DNA of 49,469 nucleotides from Bacteroidia bacterium (GTDB lineage Bacteria > Bacteroidota > Bacteroidia > B-17B0 > Aurantibacillaceae), in assembly GCA_025362575.1 (NCBI GenBank), contig JANYIQ010000170.1, positions 1 through 49,469 on the forward strand, in the 5' to 3' direction. The notes beneath the pieces are model-generated. The model searched no databases, was not told where the DNA came from, and saw only the letters and a list, made by a program, of their open reading frames with translations. Below, piece after piece: positions 16,798 to 25,780 of this stretch. A program made the position numbers and the translations under genes. Positions within the stretch are counted from its first letter, which is position 1. Every line of letters begins with the position of its first letter.

Positions 16798-18753
16798 GTG
16801 TACGATCTGTCGGTCATCATAGTTAATTATAATGTTAAACACTTCGTAGAGCAGTGTTTGCACTCGGTTTTTAATTCGTGCAAGCAGCTTAAGGTCGAGG
16901 TTTTTCTGGTAGATAACAATTCCGTGGATGGCTCTGTAGCCTTTGTGAAGCAAAAATTCCCACAGGTTAAAATAATCGAGAACAAAACCAATACAGGCTT
17001 TTCGGTAGCTAATAACCAGGCCATTAAGCAAAGTTCGGGTAAGTATGTGTTGCTTTTAAATCCCGACACTGTGGTTCAGGAAGATACTTTCGAGAAAGTG
17101 GTAAAATTCATGGAGGAGCACCCGGATGCAGGCGGACTCGGCATTAAAATGGTGGATGGTAAAGGAAATTTTTTACCCGAGTCAAAGCGTGGATTACCAA
17201 CGCCAAGCGTGGCATTTTACAAGATCTTCGGATTATCAAAATTGTTTTCCGGCTCAAAAAAGTTCGGACAATATCATTTAACCTATTTAGATAAGGATAA
17301 AAATCATCAGATCGATGTTCTGAGTGGTGCATTTATGCTACTCAGAAAAGAAGCCTTAAATAAAGTGGGTTTACTTGATGAAACATTTTTTATGTATGGT
17401 GAGGATATCGACCTCTCGTATCGCATTACTTTAGGGGGATACAAGAATTATTATTTCGCAGAATCCAGCATCATACATTACAAAGGAGAAAGTACAAAAA
17501 AAAGCAGCGTTAATTATGTGATCGTGTTTTACAAGGCCATGGCAATTTTCGCGAAAAAGCATTTCAGTACCGGAAATGCCAAACTGTTTACCTTTTTAAT
17601 TTACCTCGCCATTTATCTCAGAGCTGCGGTTGCAATTGTAGCGCGCTTTTTAAAACAGGCTTTTTTCCCGGCCATCGATTTTGTTTTGATCTTGATAGGA
17701 TTATATTTCATAAAGGATATTTACGAATCTGAATTTAAATTCGTGGAAGGGTTTTATGAAAAAAAACTGATCAATGTCGCTTTTCCTGCTTACACCTTGA
17801 TATGGATGTTCTTTAATTTTTTAAGCGGGGGTTACGACCGACCTCTTAAGATCATGAAAATGGTTCGCGGTGTTCTGGTTGGAACAGGATTTATTTTAAT
17901 TGTTTACTCCTTGCTTCCGGAAATGTATCGTTTCTCCAGAGCCCTGATCTTATTGGGAACAGCTTATGTGATCCTAATTTACATCATCACAAGACTCATA
18001 TACCATTTCGCAGGATTGAAACGTTTTGCATTTAAAGTTGAAGAAAAAAGCAAACGTATAGTTATTATAGGTAGCGAAGAAGAATTTGATCGCGTTTACG
18101 GTTTATTAAAAGAAACCCGTATAAAGGCAGGTTTTGTAGGATTTGTGAGCAATAACGATAATGGTGTAAAACATCCGCAATACATTGGCAATTTCAATCA
18201 GGTAAATGAGATCGTTGACATTCATAATATCAATGAGATCATTTTTTGTGCCAAGAATGTTTCATCACAGGATATCATTGAGCGAATGCTAACGCTGGTA
18301 ACAAAAGGTGTTGATTTTAAAATCGCACCTCCCGAAAGCCTTTCCATTATTGGAAGTAACAGCATTGATACAGCCGGTGATCTTTACGTTATAGATGTGA
18401 ACAATGTAGGTAAGCCCGAAAATAAACGTAAAAAACGTTTGTTCGATCTGGCTTCTGCTTCAGTACTTTTGTTGTTCTCTCCGGTTTTAATTTTAGTTCA
18501 AAAAAATAAAATTGACTTCTTGGGAAATTGCTTCCGTGTATTCTTCGGATTGTATTCCTGGGTGGGATATGGAAAAGCGCCTAGAAAAGATCTGCCTGAA
18601 TTAAAACCTTCTGTTCTAACTCCGGCCAATGCTTCGGATATGGTTTTACCGGATGATAAAATAAATCTATTGCTTTTATCTTATTCCAAAGATTACAAAG
18701 TAGAAAATGACATCAGAATCATTTTAAAAGCAATCAAGTTGTTGGGGAATTAA
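16798..18753 (+). CDS. Composite glycosyltransferase: GT2 plus Rossmann domain plus remnant of a sugar-1-phosphate transferase
   Basis: This 651-residue protein has three parts. Residues 1-240 are a GT2 domain (VYDLSVIIVNYNVKHFVEQC, LLLNPDT at 86-91 as the DxD equivalent, and GEDIDLSYR). Membrane helices lie at about 265-285, 288-304, 330-342, 358-373 and 383-400. Residues 419-500 form a Rossmann domain (RIVIIGSEEEFDRVYGLL) like the CoA_binding_3 domain that precedes WbaP/WcaJ phosphoglycosyl transferases. Residues 543-651 start like such an enzyme (KRKKRLFDLASASVLLLFSP) but lack most of the catalytic core. The GTG at 16798 is chosen as start; longer versions would run back through the tRNA gene. 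Probably makes a surface glycan. Confidence 0.8.
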   Translation: MYDLSVIIVNYNVKHFVEQCLHSVFNSCKQLKVEVFLVDNNSVDGSVAFVKQKFPQVKIIENKTNTGFSVANNQAIKQSSGKYVLLLNPDTVVQEDTFEKVVKFMEEHPDAGGLGIKMVDGKGNFLPESKRGLPTPSVAFYKIFGLSKLFSGSKKFGQYHLTYLDKDKNHQIDVLSGAFMLLRKEALNKVGLLDETFFMYGEDIDLSYRITLGGYKNYYFAESSIIHYKGESTKKSSVNYVIVFYKAMAIFAKKHFSTGNAKLFTFLIYLAIYLRAAVAIVARFLKQAFFPAIDFVLILIGLYFIKDIYESEFKFVEGFYEKKLINVAFPAYTLIWMFFNFLSGGYDRPLKIMKMVRGVLVGTGFILIVYSLLPEMYRFSRALILLGTAYVILIYIITRLIYHFAGLKRFAFKVEEKSKRIVIIGSEEEFDRVYGLLKETRIKAGFVGFVSNNDNGVKHPQYIGNFNQVNEIVDIHNINEIIFCAKNVSSQDIIERMLTLVTKGVDFKIAPPESLSIIGSNSIDTAGDLYVIDVNNVGKPENKRKKRLFDLASASVLLLFSPVLILVQKNKIDFLGNCFRVFFGLYSWVGYGKAPRKDLPELKPSVLTPANASDMVLPDDKINLLLLSYSKDYKVENDIRIILKAIKLLGN

Positions 18754-18772
18754 ATTTCAAGATTTTTTCGTG

Positions 18773-18821
18773 CACCTGCCTGCCGGCAAGGCAGGGATCA
18801 CCGTTGATGAACACGCAGGTG
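18773..18821. repeat. Nested inverted repeat between converging genes
   Basis: An outer pair, CACCTGC (18773-18779) and GCAGGTG (18815-18821), encloses an inner near-palindrome CCTGCCTGCCGGCAAGGCAG that begins at 18776. It is GC-rich against an AT-rich background and lies between two converging genes, so it may act as a bidirectional terminator or be a dispersed repeat. Confidence 0.6.
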
Positions 18822-18852
18822 AGCGAAGATAAAATCAGCGCGAAATATTTTC

Positions 18853-20238
18853 CTAAAATTCTTCGTTGCTAAGAATTCTAAAGTTTTTCGGAAGATAATT
18901 ATTGATTCTTTTATCCAGTATTTTTGCCCAGCCTAAGCCTTGGTTCTTGTAGGTCATTAAACAAATTCCTTTAACAGCGTTATCAATGACAAGATTCTCT
19001 TTTTTCAAAAAAGTGATCGCTTCAGTTTTGCTTAGGTTAAATTTGCCCACCGCACTATTCAGATAAATACTTTGTGCTAATTCGTGATCGGGCAAAAAAT
19101 CGGCATGCTTAAATTCTCCTAATACGGTCCCCAGTTTTTTAAAATAAAGGTCTTTATTGAACTGACCGTAAAACTCAAGGAGAGGATGACTTAATAATTT
19201 GAATTCGTTTTTAAATTGAGCGATCGTTTTGCCGTGATCGGATTTCAAAAGTTTATTGATCGTTTCGGCCTGACTTGCACTTGGTTTATCTAAAATGTTT
19301 TTTCGGGGTTTTGAATGATGATTGTATTCCTGTCCCGAATTCTTTTTAAGCACTGCACAAAAGAAACCTTCGCTCCTGGTTAAGTTAGGATAAAAACGAT
19401 AACCCAAACCTGTATCCGTAATTCCCCATTTGCTTTCAAAGGGTATTGGAACTAATTCCATTTCAAAATCATTCATCAGCCATTGTACGATCTGTTCATT
19501 TTCTTCCTCTGAGTAAGAGCAGGTAGAATAAATTAACACACCATCTTTTTTCAGACAATTCATTACATCTCCAAGAATTCTTTTCTGACGGATGTTGCAA
19601 TGATTCACATTTTCAATACTCCATTCTTTAATAGCATCTTCCTGTTTTCTGAAGAGTCCAGATCCACTGCAAGGCACATCGGCAACAATAACATCGAACA
19701 CCGCGGGTAATTTCGAGAATACCGATGGGTCGGAGTTGGTGACTGCAGTATTACAGGTACCCCACTTCACAAGGTTATGGCATAAAATGTCGGCACGGTG
19801 TTTTATAACCTCATTACTTATTAAAATGCTGTTCTCGGTTATGTTGTCGTTTATCAAAGTCGATTTTCCTCCCGGCGCCGCACACAGATCCAGAACTTTA
19901 ATGTCGTTTTTAAGATCAACACTATGTTGTAAAGCCTGCTGCAAGAACATGGAACCTGCTTCCTGAACATAATAGCAACCTGCATGAAACAAGGGGTCGA
20001 ACGTGAAGGAAGGACGTTCTTTTAAATAATATCCGTTGCTGCACCAAGCTGTTTTTTCACCAACTTCGAAATCTAATTCGCAGGGTTTAAAAGGGTTCAA
20101 TCTCAGCGAAGTAATTTTTTCTTCGTTATTGTGTACATTTACAAAAGCTTGTTCGTTAAAACCTTTTGCTGTTTTGAGACTATTTAAAAGTTGTTCGGGT
20201 AGTTTCACTTTGTGTTTTAGGTTTACAAGTGTAATCAA
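18853..20238 (-). CDS. RsmB/RsmF (NOL1/NOP2/Sun) family rRNA cytosine-C5 methyltransferase
   Basis: A 461-residue SAM-dependent enzyme predicted to form 5-methylcytosine in rRNA. The methyltransferase domain (about 75-310) has motif I VLDLCAAPGGKSTLI, motif IV DVIVADVPCSGSGLFRK with a family Cys, and motif VI LIYSTCSYSEEENEQIV with the catalytic Cys. The C-terminal 150 residues, including NNAVGKF-like and KGICLMTYKNQGLGWAK sequence, resemble the RsmF-type extension with a PUA-like end. It diverges from recX, with only 12 bases between the starts. Confidence 0.9.
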   Translation of the reverse strand: MITLVNLKHKVKLPEQLLNSLKTAKGFNEQAFVNVHNNEEKITSLRLNPFKPCELDFEVGEKTAWCSNGYYLKERPSFTFDPLFHAGCYYVQEAGSMFLQQALQHSVDLKNDIKVLDLCAAPGGKSTLINDNITENSILISNEVIKHRADILCHNLVKWGTCNTAVTNSDPSVFSKLPAVFDVIVADVPCSGSGLFRKQEDAIKEWSIENVNHCNIRQKRILGDVMNCLKKDGVLIYSTCSYSEEENEQIVQWLMNDFEMELVPIPFESKWGITDTGLGYRFYPNLTRSEGFFCAVLKKNSGQEYNHHSKPRKNILDKPSASQAETINKLLKSDHGKTIAQFKNEFKLLSHPLLEFYGQFNKDLYFKKLGTVLGEFKHADFLPDHELAQSIYLNSAVGKFNLSKTEAITFLKKENLVIDNAVKGICLMTYKNQGLGWAKILDKRINNYLPKNFRILSNEEF

Positions 20239-20250
20239 TATTTTAGCAGC

Positions 20251-20742
20251 GTGGAATCAGATATACCTAAATTCTCCAAAAAAAAGCTAACACCGCTTGT
20301 TGCTGAAGAAAAAATAAAGAGCTGGTGCGCCTATCAGGAGCGGTCTCAGCAGGAAACGCGCAATAAACTCTACGAATACGGCTTGCACGAAAAAGAAGTG
20401 GAACTGATCATCTCGAACCTTATTGAAAGCAATTTTTTGAATGAAGAGCGATTTGCCATTGCTTTTGCCGGTGGAAGATTCAGAATAAAAAAATGGGGAA
20501 GGATAAAAATAAAATTGGAACTGAGAGCCCGAAAAGTGAATGATTATTGTATAAATAAAGCCCTAAAGCAAATTAACGAAAACGATTATTTTGTTACTTT
20601 GGAAAAATTAATTCAGCAAAAATTCGATCAGACAAAAGAGCCTAATGCGATAAAAAAATATTACAAAGTGTTACAATATGCAACCTCTCGTGGTTACGAG
20701 AAAGATATTATCGCTGATATTTTAAAGGAAATAAAAAAATAA
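20251..20742 (+). CDS. recX: Regulatory protein RecX
   Basis: A 163-residue, highly basic, all-helical protein. RecX binds RecA filaments and limits their activity. The repeated three-helix units are visible: YQERSQQETRNKLYEYGLHEKEVELIISNLIESNFLNEERFA, then FRIKKWGRIKIKLELRARKVND. The start is a GTG at 20251, since the frame has no ATG nearby. It is followed four bases later by the SDR gene, so they are probably co-transcribed. No recA is in the window. Confidence 0.88.
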   Translation: MESDIPKFSKKKLTPLVAEEKIKSWCAYQERSQQETRNKLYEYGLHEKEVELIISNLIESNFLNEERFAIAFAGGRFRIKKWGRIKIKLELRARKVNDYCINKALKQINENDYFVTLEKLIQQKFDQTKEPNAIKKYYKVLQYATSRGYEKDIIADILKEIKK

Positions 20743-20746
20743 CAAT

Positions 20747-21535
20747 ATGAATTTAGATCTTAAAAATAAAAAAGCATTAGTGTGCGGAAGCACCCAAGGC
20801 ATTGGTAAAGCTGTGGCCATTGAACTCGCTAACATGGGTGCATCTGTAACATTGGTGGCACGAAATGAGCAATCCTTAAAGCAAACTAAATCTGAACTAA
20901 GCACTGATCTCGGACAAACTCACTCTTATTTGTGTGCAGATTTCAGTCAGCCCGATAAATTAAAAGAATTGCTCGATGCTTTCATGCAGCGTTATTCTCC
21001 CATTCATATTTTGGTCAATAACACCGGCGGCCCTGCATCAGGACCAATTGTTAACGCCAAGCCCGAAGAGTTTTTATTAGCCTTTAACAATCATTTGATA
21101 TGTAATCATATTTTAGCACAGGCTTGTATTGAGGGAATGAAAAACGCAAGCTATGGACGCATCATCAATATTATTTCTACATCAGTAAAACAACCTTTAC
21201 CGAATTTAGGAGTGTCAAATACCATTAGAGCAGCCGTTGCCAATTGGTCGAAAACATTAGCAAACGAGTTAGGTAAATTTAACATCACGGTAAATAATGT
21301 TTTGCCGGGTGCAACAAATACTCAACGTTTGGCAACCATCATTGAGAATAAGGCCGCAAAAACTTCTACCGAGATCAATGCCGTAAAGAAAGAAATGCTT
21401 CATGAAATTCCCATGGGTCGTTTTGCCGAAGCAGCCGAAATTGCAAATGCTGTAGCTTTTTTAGCCTCTCCTGCAGCCTCTTACATTAATGGCATAAACA
21501 TCCCTGTTGACGGGGGTCGCACAGGTAATCTGTAG
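20747..21535 (+). CDS. SDR-family protein lacking the usual catalytic Tyr and Lys
   Basis: A 262-residue classical-type short-chain dehydrogenase fold. The NAD(P)-binding GSTQGIGKA is at 14-22, NNTGGPASGP at 91-100 replaces the usual NNAG, and the Ser of the active site is near 144-146. Where YxxxK is expected the sequence is S157xxxR161 (in LGVSNTIRAAVANW), so the normal proton relay is missing. A divergent FabG-like group with this signature is widespread, so the gene is not decayed. The C-terminus PVDGGRTGNL is typical. Substrate unknown. It follows recX by four bases. Confidence 0.82.
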   Translation: MNLDLKNKKALVCGSTQGIGKAVAIELANMGASVTLVARNEQSLKQTKSELSTDLGQTHSYLCADFSQPDKLKELLDAFMQRYSPIHILVNNTGGPASGPIVNAKPEEFLLAFNNHLICNHILAQACIEGMKNASYGRIINIISTSVKQPLPNLGVSNTIRAAVANWSKTLANELGKFNITVNNVLPGATNTQRLATIIENKAAKTSTEINAVKKEMLHEIPMGRFAEAAEIANAVAFLASPAASYINGINIPVDGGRTGNL

Positions 21536-21592
21536 GCCGTTTTGTAATCCGGAAATTTTGTTTTATCTTAACTCTTTGAAATTTTTTAAAGG

Positions 21593-22639
21593 ATGAAACG
21601 ATCATTATTCATATTCGGTATTTTATTTTTTGTTTTAACTGCAAATGCGCAGTTAGGTATCAACGTTGGCTTAAGTGAATTGAAATTTACCGGCGATGTT
21701 GGAAAGAACGGCAACAGCAATTTTTTAAACGATGCGCGTTCAGGTTTTAATGGCGGATTAGAATACCGCACCGGAAAAGTTCTTGGGTTTGGTTTAAGCG
21801 GTGTATATGGAAAATTAGTTGGAACTGATAATAATGCAGCTTCACATAAAAATTTCGCAACCAATATTATGGGTGGTGAGTTCAATGTTTTTTTATTTTT
21901 CGACAGATTGAAAGATACTGCAAAGATCGTTTCTCCTTTTATTTCGGCAGGTATTGGTTATTTAAAGTTCGATCCCAAAGGCGATCTGCGCGATGTTAAT
22001 GGAACGGCATACAACTACTGGTCAGATGGATCTATTCGCAACTTAGTCGAGTCAACAAGCAACGAACCCATCGCTCAAAAAATGAAACGCGATTACAATT
22101 ACGAAACAACATTAACCGATTCAGCAGTAAATTATAAACGCAGTTGTCTTTACCTACCCATAAATGTCGGCGCAAAATTTCAGATCGGTTACAGAACCAG
22201 CATTCGCCTGAGTCTGAATTACAACATTGCTTTTACCGATTACATTGATAATTACAAAAGCGGCGGTAACGACAGTTGGCTTGGAATGAACACTTGCCTC
22301 AGCATTAACTTAGGAAAAAAACCGCATGATGTTTATTCTAATGTAGATTTTTCGATCATTGATCAAAGTGACTGGGATGGAGATGGAGTGATAGATCTTC
22401 ATGATTATTGCCAGGGTACTCCAAAAGGCATAGCCGTTGATTCTCATGGTTGTCCCCCCGACGCTGATGGCGACGATGTTCCGGATTATTTGGACAAAGA
22501 AGTAAATAGTAAAAGAGGTGCGAAGGTAGATGGACACGGAGTTACGATCAATGAAGAAGAGCTGGCACGTTTGCAAATGGAGTTAGATGCTTTATTTGGC
22601 GGACGTGAAGAAGCAGAGCAAAAGTCACAACCAAAATAG
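21593..22639 (+). CDS. Outer membrane beta-barrel protein with thrombospondin type 3 repeats (paralogue 1)
   Basis: A 348-residue exported protein with signal MKRSLFIFGILFFVLTANAQ. Residues 22-245 are a beta-barrel with alternating aromatic strands (GLEYRTGKVLGFGLSGVYGKL, FISAGIGYLKFD). It contains the signature YNYWSDGSIRN shared by its two neighbours. Residues 255-305 are calcium-binding thrombospondin type 3-like repeats (DWDGDGVIDLHDYCQGTP, DADGDDVPDYLDKE), as in OmpA-type proteins, but no OmpA peptidoglycan domain follows. First gene of the envelope cluster; its 5' leader resembles that of paralogue 2. Confidence 0.8.
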   Translation: MKRSLFIFGILFFVLTANAQLGINVGLSELKFTGDVGKNGNSNFLNDARSGFNGGLEYRTGKVLGFGLSGVYGKLVGTDNNAASHKNFATNIMGGEFNVFLFFDRLKDTAKIVSPFISAGIGYLKFDPKGDLRDVNGTAYNYWSDGSIRNLVESTSNEPIAQKMKRDYNYETTLTDSAVNYKRSCLYLPINVGAKFQIGYRTSIRLSLNYNIAFTDYIDNYKSGGNDSWLGMNTCLSINLGKKPHDVYSNVDFSIIDQSDWDGDGVIDLHDYCQGTPKGIAVDSHGCPPDADGDDVPDYLDKEVNSKRGAKVDGHGVTINEEELARLQMELDALFGGREEAEQKSQPK

Positions 22640-22993
22640 CCTTATTTTGTAAACCAAAACGTTTATTCAATTGTGAATAAACTCATTTCAGAGCTTAAAA
22701 ATCCCAATTTCAAAAACCATTTAGAAAAATAGTAAGCAATTGCTTCCGGCTTTGCTATTCACGTAACTTCAGGGGGCCACTTCTATTTACAGGTATAGTT
22801 TTTTCAATGTTTCCGGCCATTTCGGGGCTTTAGGTTTTAAAAAACGCACTTCATTTAAATTCCAAGATCATCTAAAGGGTTTTAACAAATGCCTGTTTAC
22901 AAGTTAGTTCCATCATTTTTACAAGCTTTCTTTTTTAACATAGTTTTGCTAAGACCGAATTTACAATTAGCTTAACTCTTTAAATTTTTAAAG
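22640..22993 (+). other. 354-bp spacer between barrel paralogues 1 and 2
   Basis: No convincing gene is seen here. It holds a 9-bp perfect hairpin GTTTATTCA / TGAATAAAC (22661-22682, 4-base loop) just after paralogue 1, possibly an attenuator or terminator without a clear T-run. A TAGTTTTG -7-like box is at 22941-22948. A leader at 22971-22993 (CTTAACTCTTTAAATTTTTA...) nearly matches the leader of paralogue 1 at 21567-21592. Confidence 0.6.
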
Positions 22994-24256
22994 ATGAAAA
23001 GAATAATATTATTAATGAGCATCATACAGTTTGCTGTAACAGCAAGTGCTCAATTCGGCGTAAACGTTGGTGTAAGCGGTTTAAAATTTACAGGCGATGT
23101 TGGTAAAAAAAGGAACGCAACCGCTTCAGGCGATTTCAAAATGGGATATAATCTCGGTGTAGATTACCGTTACGGTAAGTACCTGGGTGTAGGCTTAAAC
23201 GGGGTTTATGGTAAACTTCAGGGCAACGACAACGATCTGAGTTCGCATAGAAACTTTACAAGTACCATATTTGGCGGCGAACTCAATGTGTTCGCTTTCT
23301 TCGACAAAATGGGCGATACAGCTAAAGCTGCAGCACCTTTTGTGTCGCTGGGCTTAGGCTATTTGAAGTTCGATCCAAAGGGCGACCTTGTGGATAAGAA
23401 CGGTACTTCCTATAATTATTGGTCAGATGGATCAATTAGAAACTTGGCAGAATCAACCGCCAATGATCCCAATTCAGTGATCATGAAAAGAGATTATAAG
23501 TACGAAACTACTTTGAAAGATTCGGCTGTCAGCTACAAACGCAGTTGCATGTATTTACCGATAAATGTTGGAGCAAAATTTCAAATCGGAGATCGTGCGA
23601 GCATTCGTGTGGCAATTAACTATAATATTGCTTTCAGCGATTATATTGATAATTATAAAAGTGGCGGAAACGACAGCTGGATGGGCGCAAACGCAAGTTT
23701 TAATTTTCTTCTAATACCGAAGCCAAAAGATATTTACTCAAACATTGACTTTACAGCAATTGAAAATGGTGATTATGATGGCGATGGTGTTAGCGATTTC
23801 AATGATCGTTGCCAGTGCACACCAAAAGGTGCAAAGGTTGATGGACATGGTTGTCCTTTAGATGGTGACAATGACAATGTGCCGGATTACATGGATAAGG
23901 AACCAAATTCCAAAAATCATGCTAATGTTGATGCAAATGGTGTAACTATCAATGAAGAAGACGTAGCCCGCAGACAGTTAGAGTGGGATTCTCTTGCAAC
24001 CGAAAGAAGTGATGAATTTAATGCAGCTCCAAGCGCACAATATTTACAGAAGATTGAAGCGCAATCAAAAGAAATTAAGCAGAAATCAGGTAAAACAAGT
24101 ACCATACCTGATGAGTTGAAGTCGGCCGATTATGACCATGATGGTTATATATCTGCTGCAGAAATAACAAAAACCATAGATGGGTTCTTTGATGGAGCTT
24201 CCGACTTTACTGTCGAAAGGCTCAATCGGCTCATCGACTACTTTTTCGAACAATAA
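22994..24256 (+). CDS. Outer membrane beta-barrel protein with thrombospondin type 3 repeats and EF-hand-like tail (paralogue 2)
   Basis: A 420-residue close paralogue of the preceding barrel, with signal MKRIILLMSIIQFAVTASAQ. The barrel (about 22-250) repeats FTGDVGKK, YLGVGLNGVYGKLQG and the YNYWSDGSIRN signature. Calcium-binding repeats follow (DYDGDGVSDFNDRCQCTP, DGDNDNVPDYMDKE). It has an extra C-terminal 70 residues containing SADYDHDGYISAAEITKTI, an EF-hand-like loop. The conserved tail VTINEE is found in both paralogues. It ends nine bases before the next gene, so it is probably an operon with the two SPOR-like genes. Confidence 0.8.
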   Translation: MKRIILLMSIIQFAVTASAQFGVNVGVSGLKFTGDVGKKRNATASGDFKMGYNLGVDYRYGKYLGVGLNGVYGKLQGNDNDLSSHRNFTSTIFGGELNVFAFFDKMGDTAKAAAPFVSLGLGYLKFDPKGDLVDKNGTSYNYWSDGSIRNLAESTANDPNSVIMKRDYKYETTLKDSAVSYKRSCMYLPINVGAKFQIGDRASIRVAINYNIAFSDYIDNYKSGGNDSWMGANASFNFLLIPKPKDIYSNIDFTAIENGDYDGDGVSDFNDRCQCTPKGAKVDGHGCPLDGDNDNVPDYMDKEPNSKNHANVDANGVTINEEDVARRQLEWDSLATERSDEFNAAPSAQYLQKIEAQSKEIKQKSGKTSTIPDELKSADYDHDGYISAAEITKTIDGFFDGASDFTVERLNRLIDYFFEQ

Positions 24257-24265
24257 CCTAAACCT

Positions 24266-25747
24266 ATGATAAAATACCTCTTCGTAACGATCAATTCATT
24301 AATACTGTTTTTATACAGTTTATTTTTAGACGGAGGGGCAGTCACTGTAAGTGGCAACTTCCCTGCAAACATGAAACCGGGAACGGAAGTAGTAGTTGAT
24401 CTGGTTGTTAAAAAAGGGGGGATGGGCGGCTTTGCGAAGCTTCAGGTAGAGGTTCCTGCAGGCTTTACAGTAGCTGAGGTTGAAAGTAAAGGTGGTACTT
24501 TTTCGTTTGCCTCAGGAATGGCAAAATGGATCTGGACAGGCGTTCCAAGTGATCCCGAATTCACAGTAAAATTCAAATTACAGGTAGATGCTTCAACAAA
24601 TGGAGCTAAAACAATTGCTGCTAAATATTCTTACATCGAAAACAATAATAAACAGGTTTCCGAAATGCCGCCTGTTGAGATCATGGTTGGCGACGGAAGC
24701 GCAGTTGCTGCAACCTCACCAACAACAACTGAAACAAAACCGGCTGAGACTCCAACCATCGCAGCAGTTACTCCTACCGAAACACCAACGGTAGCCGCTA
24801 CTCCAACTCCAACTGAGCCTGCAAACACAAATACAGTTTCGTCAAATGCTGAACCAAATAGTATTGTGTCGGGAGTTAGAACTGTAACTAAAGGAACAAA
24901 CGAAAACGACTGGAATATAAACATTGTGATAAAAAAACCTGGCATCAAAGGATTTGCAAGATACAGCGATAACCTGCCGGAAGGCTATAGTGCTAAACAA
25001 GGAAAAACCAATGGAAGTTCTTTTTCAGTAGCAGATAATAAAATTAAATTCGTTTGGGTAAATGTTCCTACAAACGACGAAGTGGATATTTCCTATACTA
25101 TGTCCGGTTCATCAAATACAGATACTTATTTGAATGGTGAGTTTTCTTATCTTGAAAATAATCAGTCTAAAGCCTATAAATTACCTCAGGAAAAGTTCGG
25201 TGCGCCAATGGCAGGTAACATAAAGCATACGCCTACTGAAACTGTTGCAGTAACACCAACTGAAACTAAACCTGTTGAAACACCAACTGTAGCTGCGGTA
25301 AATGAAACCAAGCCTGTTGAAACACCAACTGTAGCGGCCGTAACTGAAACTAAGCCTTTAGAAACACCAACTGTTGCAGCCGTTAATGAAACAAAACCGG
25401 TTGAAAACACAACTGCTTCTACGCAAACAGCCTTAGAGAACAATACGGCTCGTAAGGATGGTAATGTTTCGTATTGCGTACAGATAGGAGCTTATACCAA
25501 TTCAGCGGTAACGGCTTCTATGCTAACCGGAAAATATGGCTTTTCTGAGACCGTTCGCAGCGAAATGGCTGAAGGTTTCAATAAATTTTTAATAGGAAAA
25601 CATGAGGAATATAAGCCTGCCCGCGATCACCGCGAAACCGCTAGAGGTAAAGGCGTAAGAGGCGCTTTCGTAGCAGCATATAATGGTCCTAAACGTATTA
25701 CGGTTCAAGAAGCATTAATGTTATCGAACCAAAAATGGTATAAATAA
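24266..25747 (+). CDS. Secreted protein with a duplicated beta-sandwich-like domain, Thr/Pro repeats and a C-terminal SPOR-like domain
   Basis: A 493-residue exported protein (signal about 1-25). An approximately 95-residue domain of unknown family occurs twice, at about 44-140 and 217-312. The two copies share KKxGxxGFA, a P-G-F/Y step, FS, K-W or VW, VP and YxEN in the same order. Between and after them are Thr/Pro/Val-rich linkers (152-190 and 320-385) built from TETKPVETPTVAAV-type repeats. The last 95 residues (VSYCVQIGAYTNSAVTASML ... GAFVAAYNG) look like a SPOR domain, which in other proteins binds peptidoglycan stripped of stem peptides. It lies between barrel paralogues 2 and 3. Confidence 0.72.
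   Translation: MIKYLFVTINSLILFLYSLFLDGGAVTVSGNFPANMKPGTEVVVDLVVKKGGMGGFAKLQVEVPAGFTVAEVESKGGTFSFASGMAKWIWTGVPSDPEFTVKFKLQVDASTNGAKTIAAKYSYIENNNKQVSEMPPVEIMVGDGSAVAATSPTTTETKPAETPTIAAVTPTETPTVAATPTPTEPANTNTVSSNAEPNSIVSGVRTVTKGTNENDWNINIVIKKPGIKGFARYSDNLPEGYSAKQGKTNGSSFSVADNKIKFVWVNVPTNDEVDISYTMSGSSNTDTYLNGEFSYLENNQSKAYKLPQEKFGAPMAGNIKHTPTETVAVTPTETKPVETPTVAAVNETKPVETPTVAAVTETKPLETPTVAAVNETKPVENTTASTQTALENNTARKDGNVSYCVQIGAYTNSAVTASMLTGKYGFSETVRSEMAEGFNKFLIGKHEEYKPARDHRETARGKGVRGAFVAAYNGPKRITVQEALMLSNQKWYK
24720..24830 (+). repeat. Low-complexity Thr/Pro coding repeat, first block
   Basis: Imperfect tandem repeats of ACTGAAACAAAACC / ACTCCAACC-type units encode a TETKPAETPTIAAVTPTET-like linker. 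It is a likely site of copy-number change. Confidence 0.6.
25225..25425 (+). repeat. Thr/Pro/Val coding tandem repeat, second block
   Basis: Four imperfect copies of an approximately 45-base unit encode ETKPVETPTVAAVN-like repeats just before the SPOR-like domain. The copies differ at synonymous and a few nonsynonymous sites. Confidence 0.75.
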
Positions 25748-25780
25748 AAACCATTTAGTAACTTTACGTAAAAACTCACT

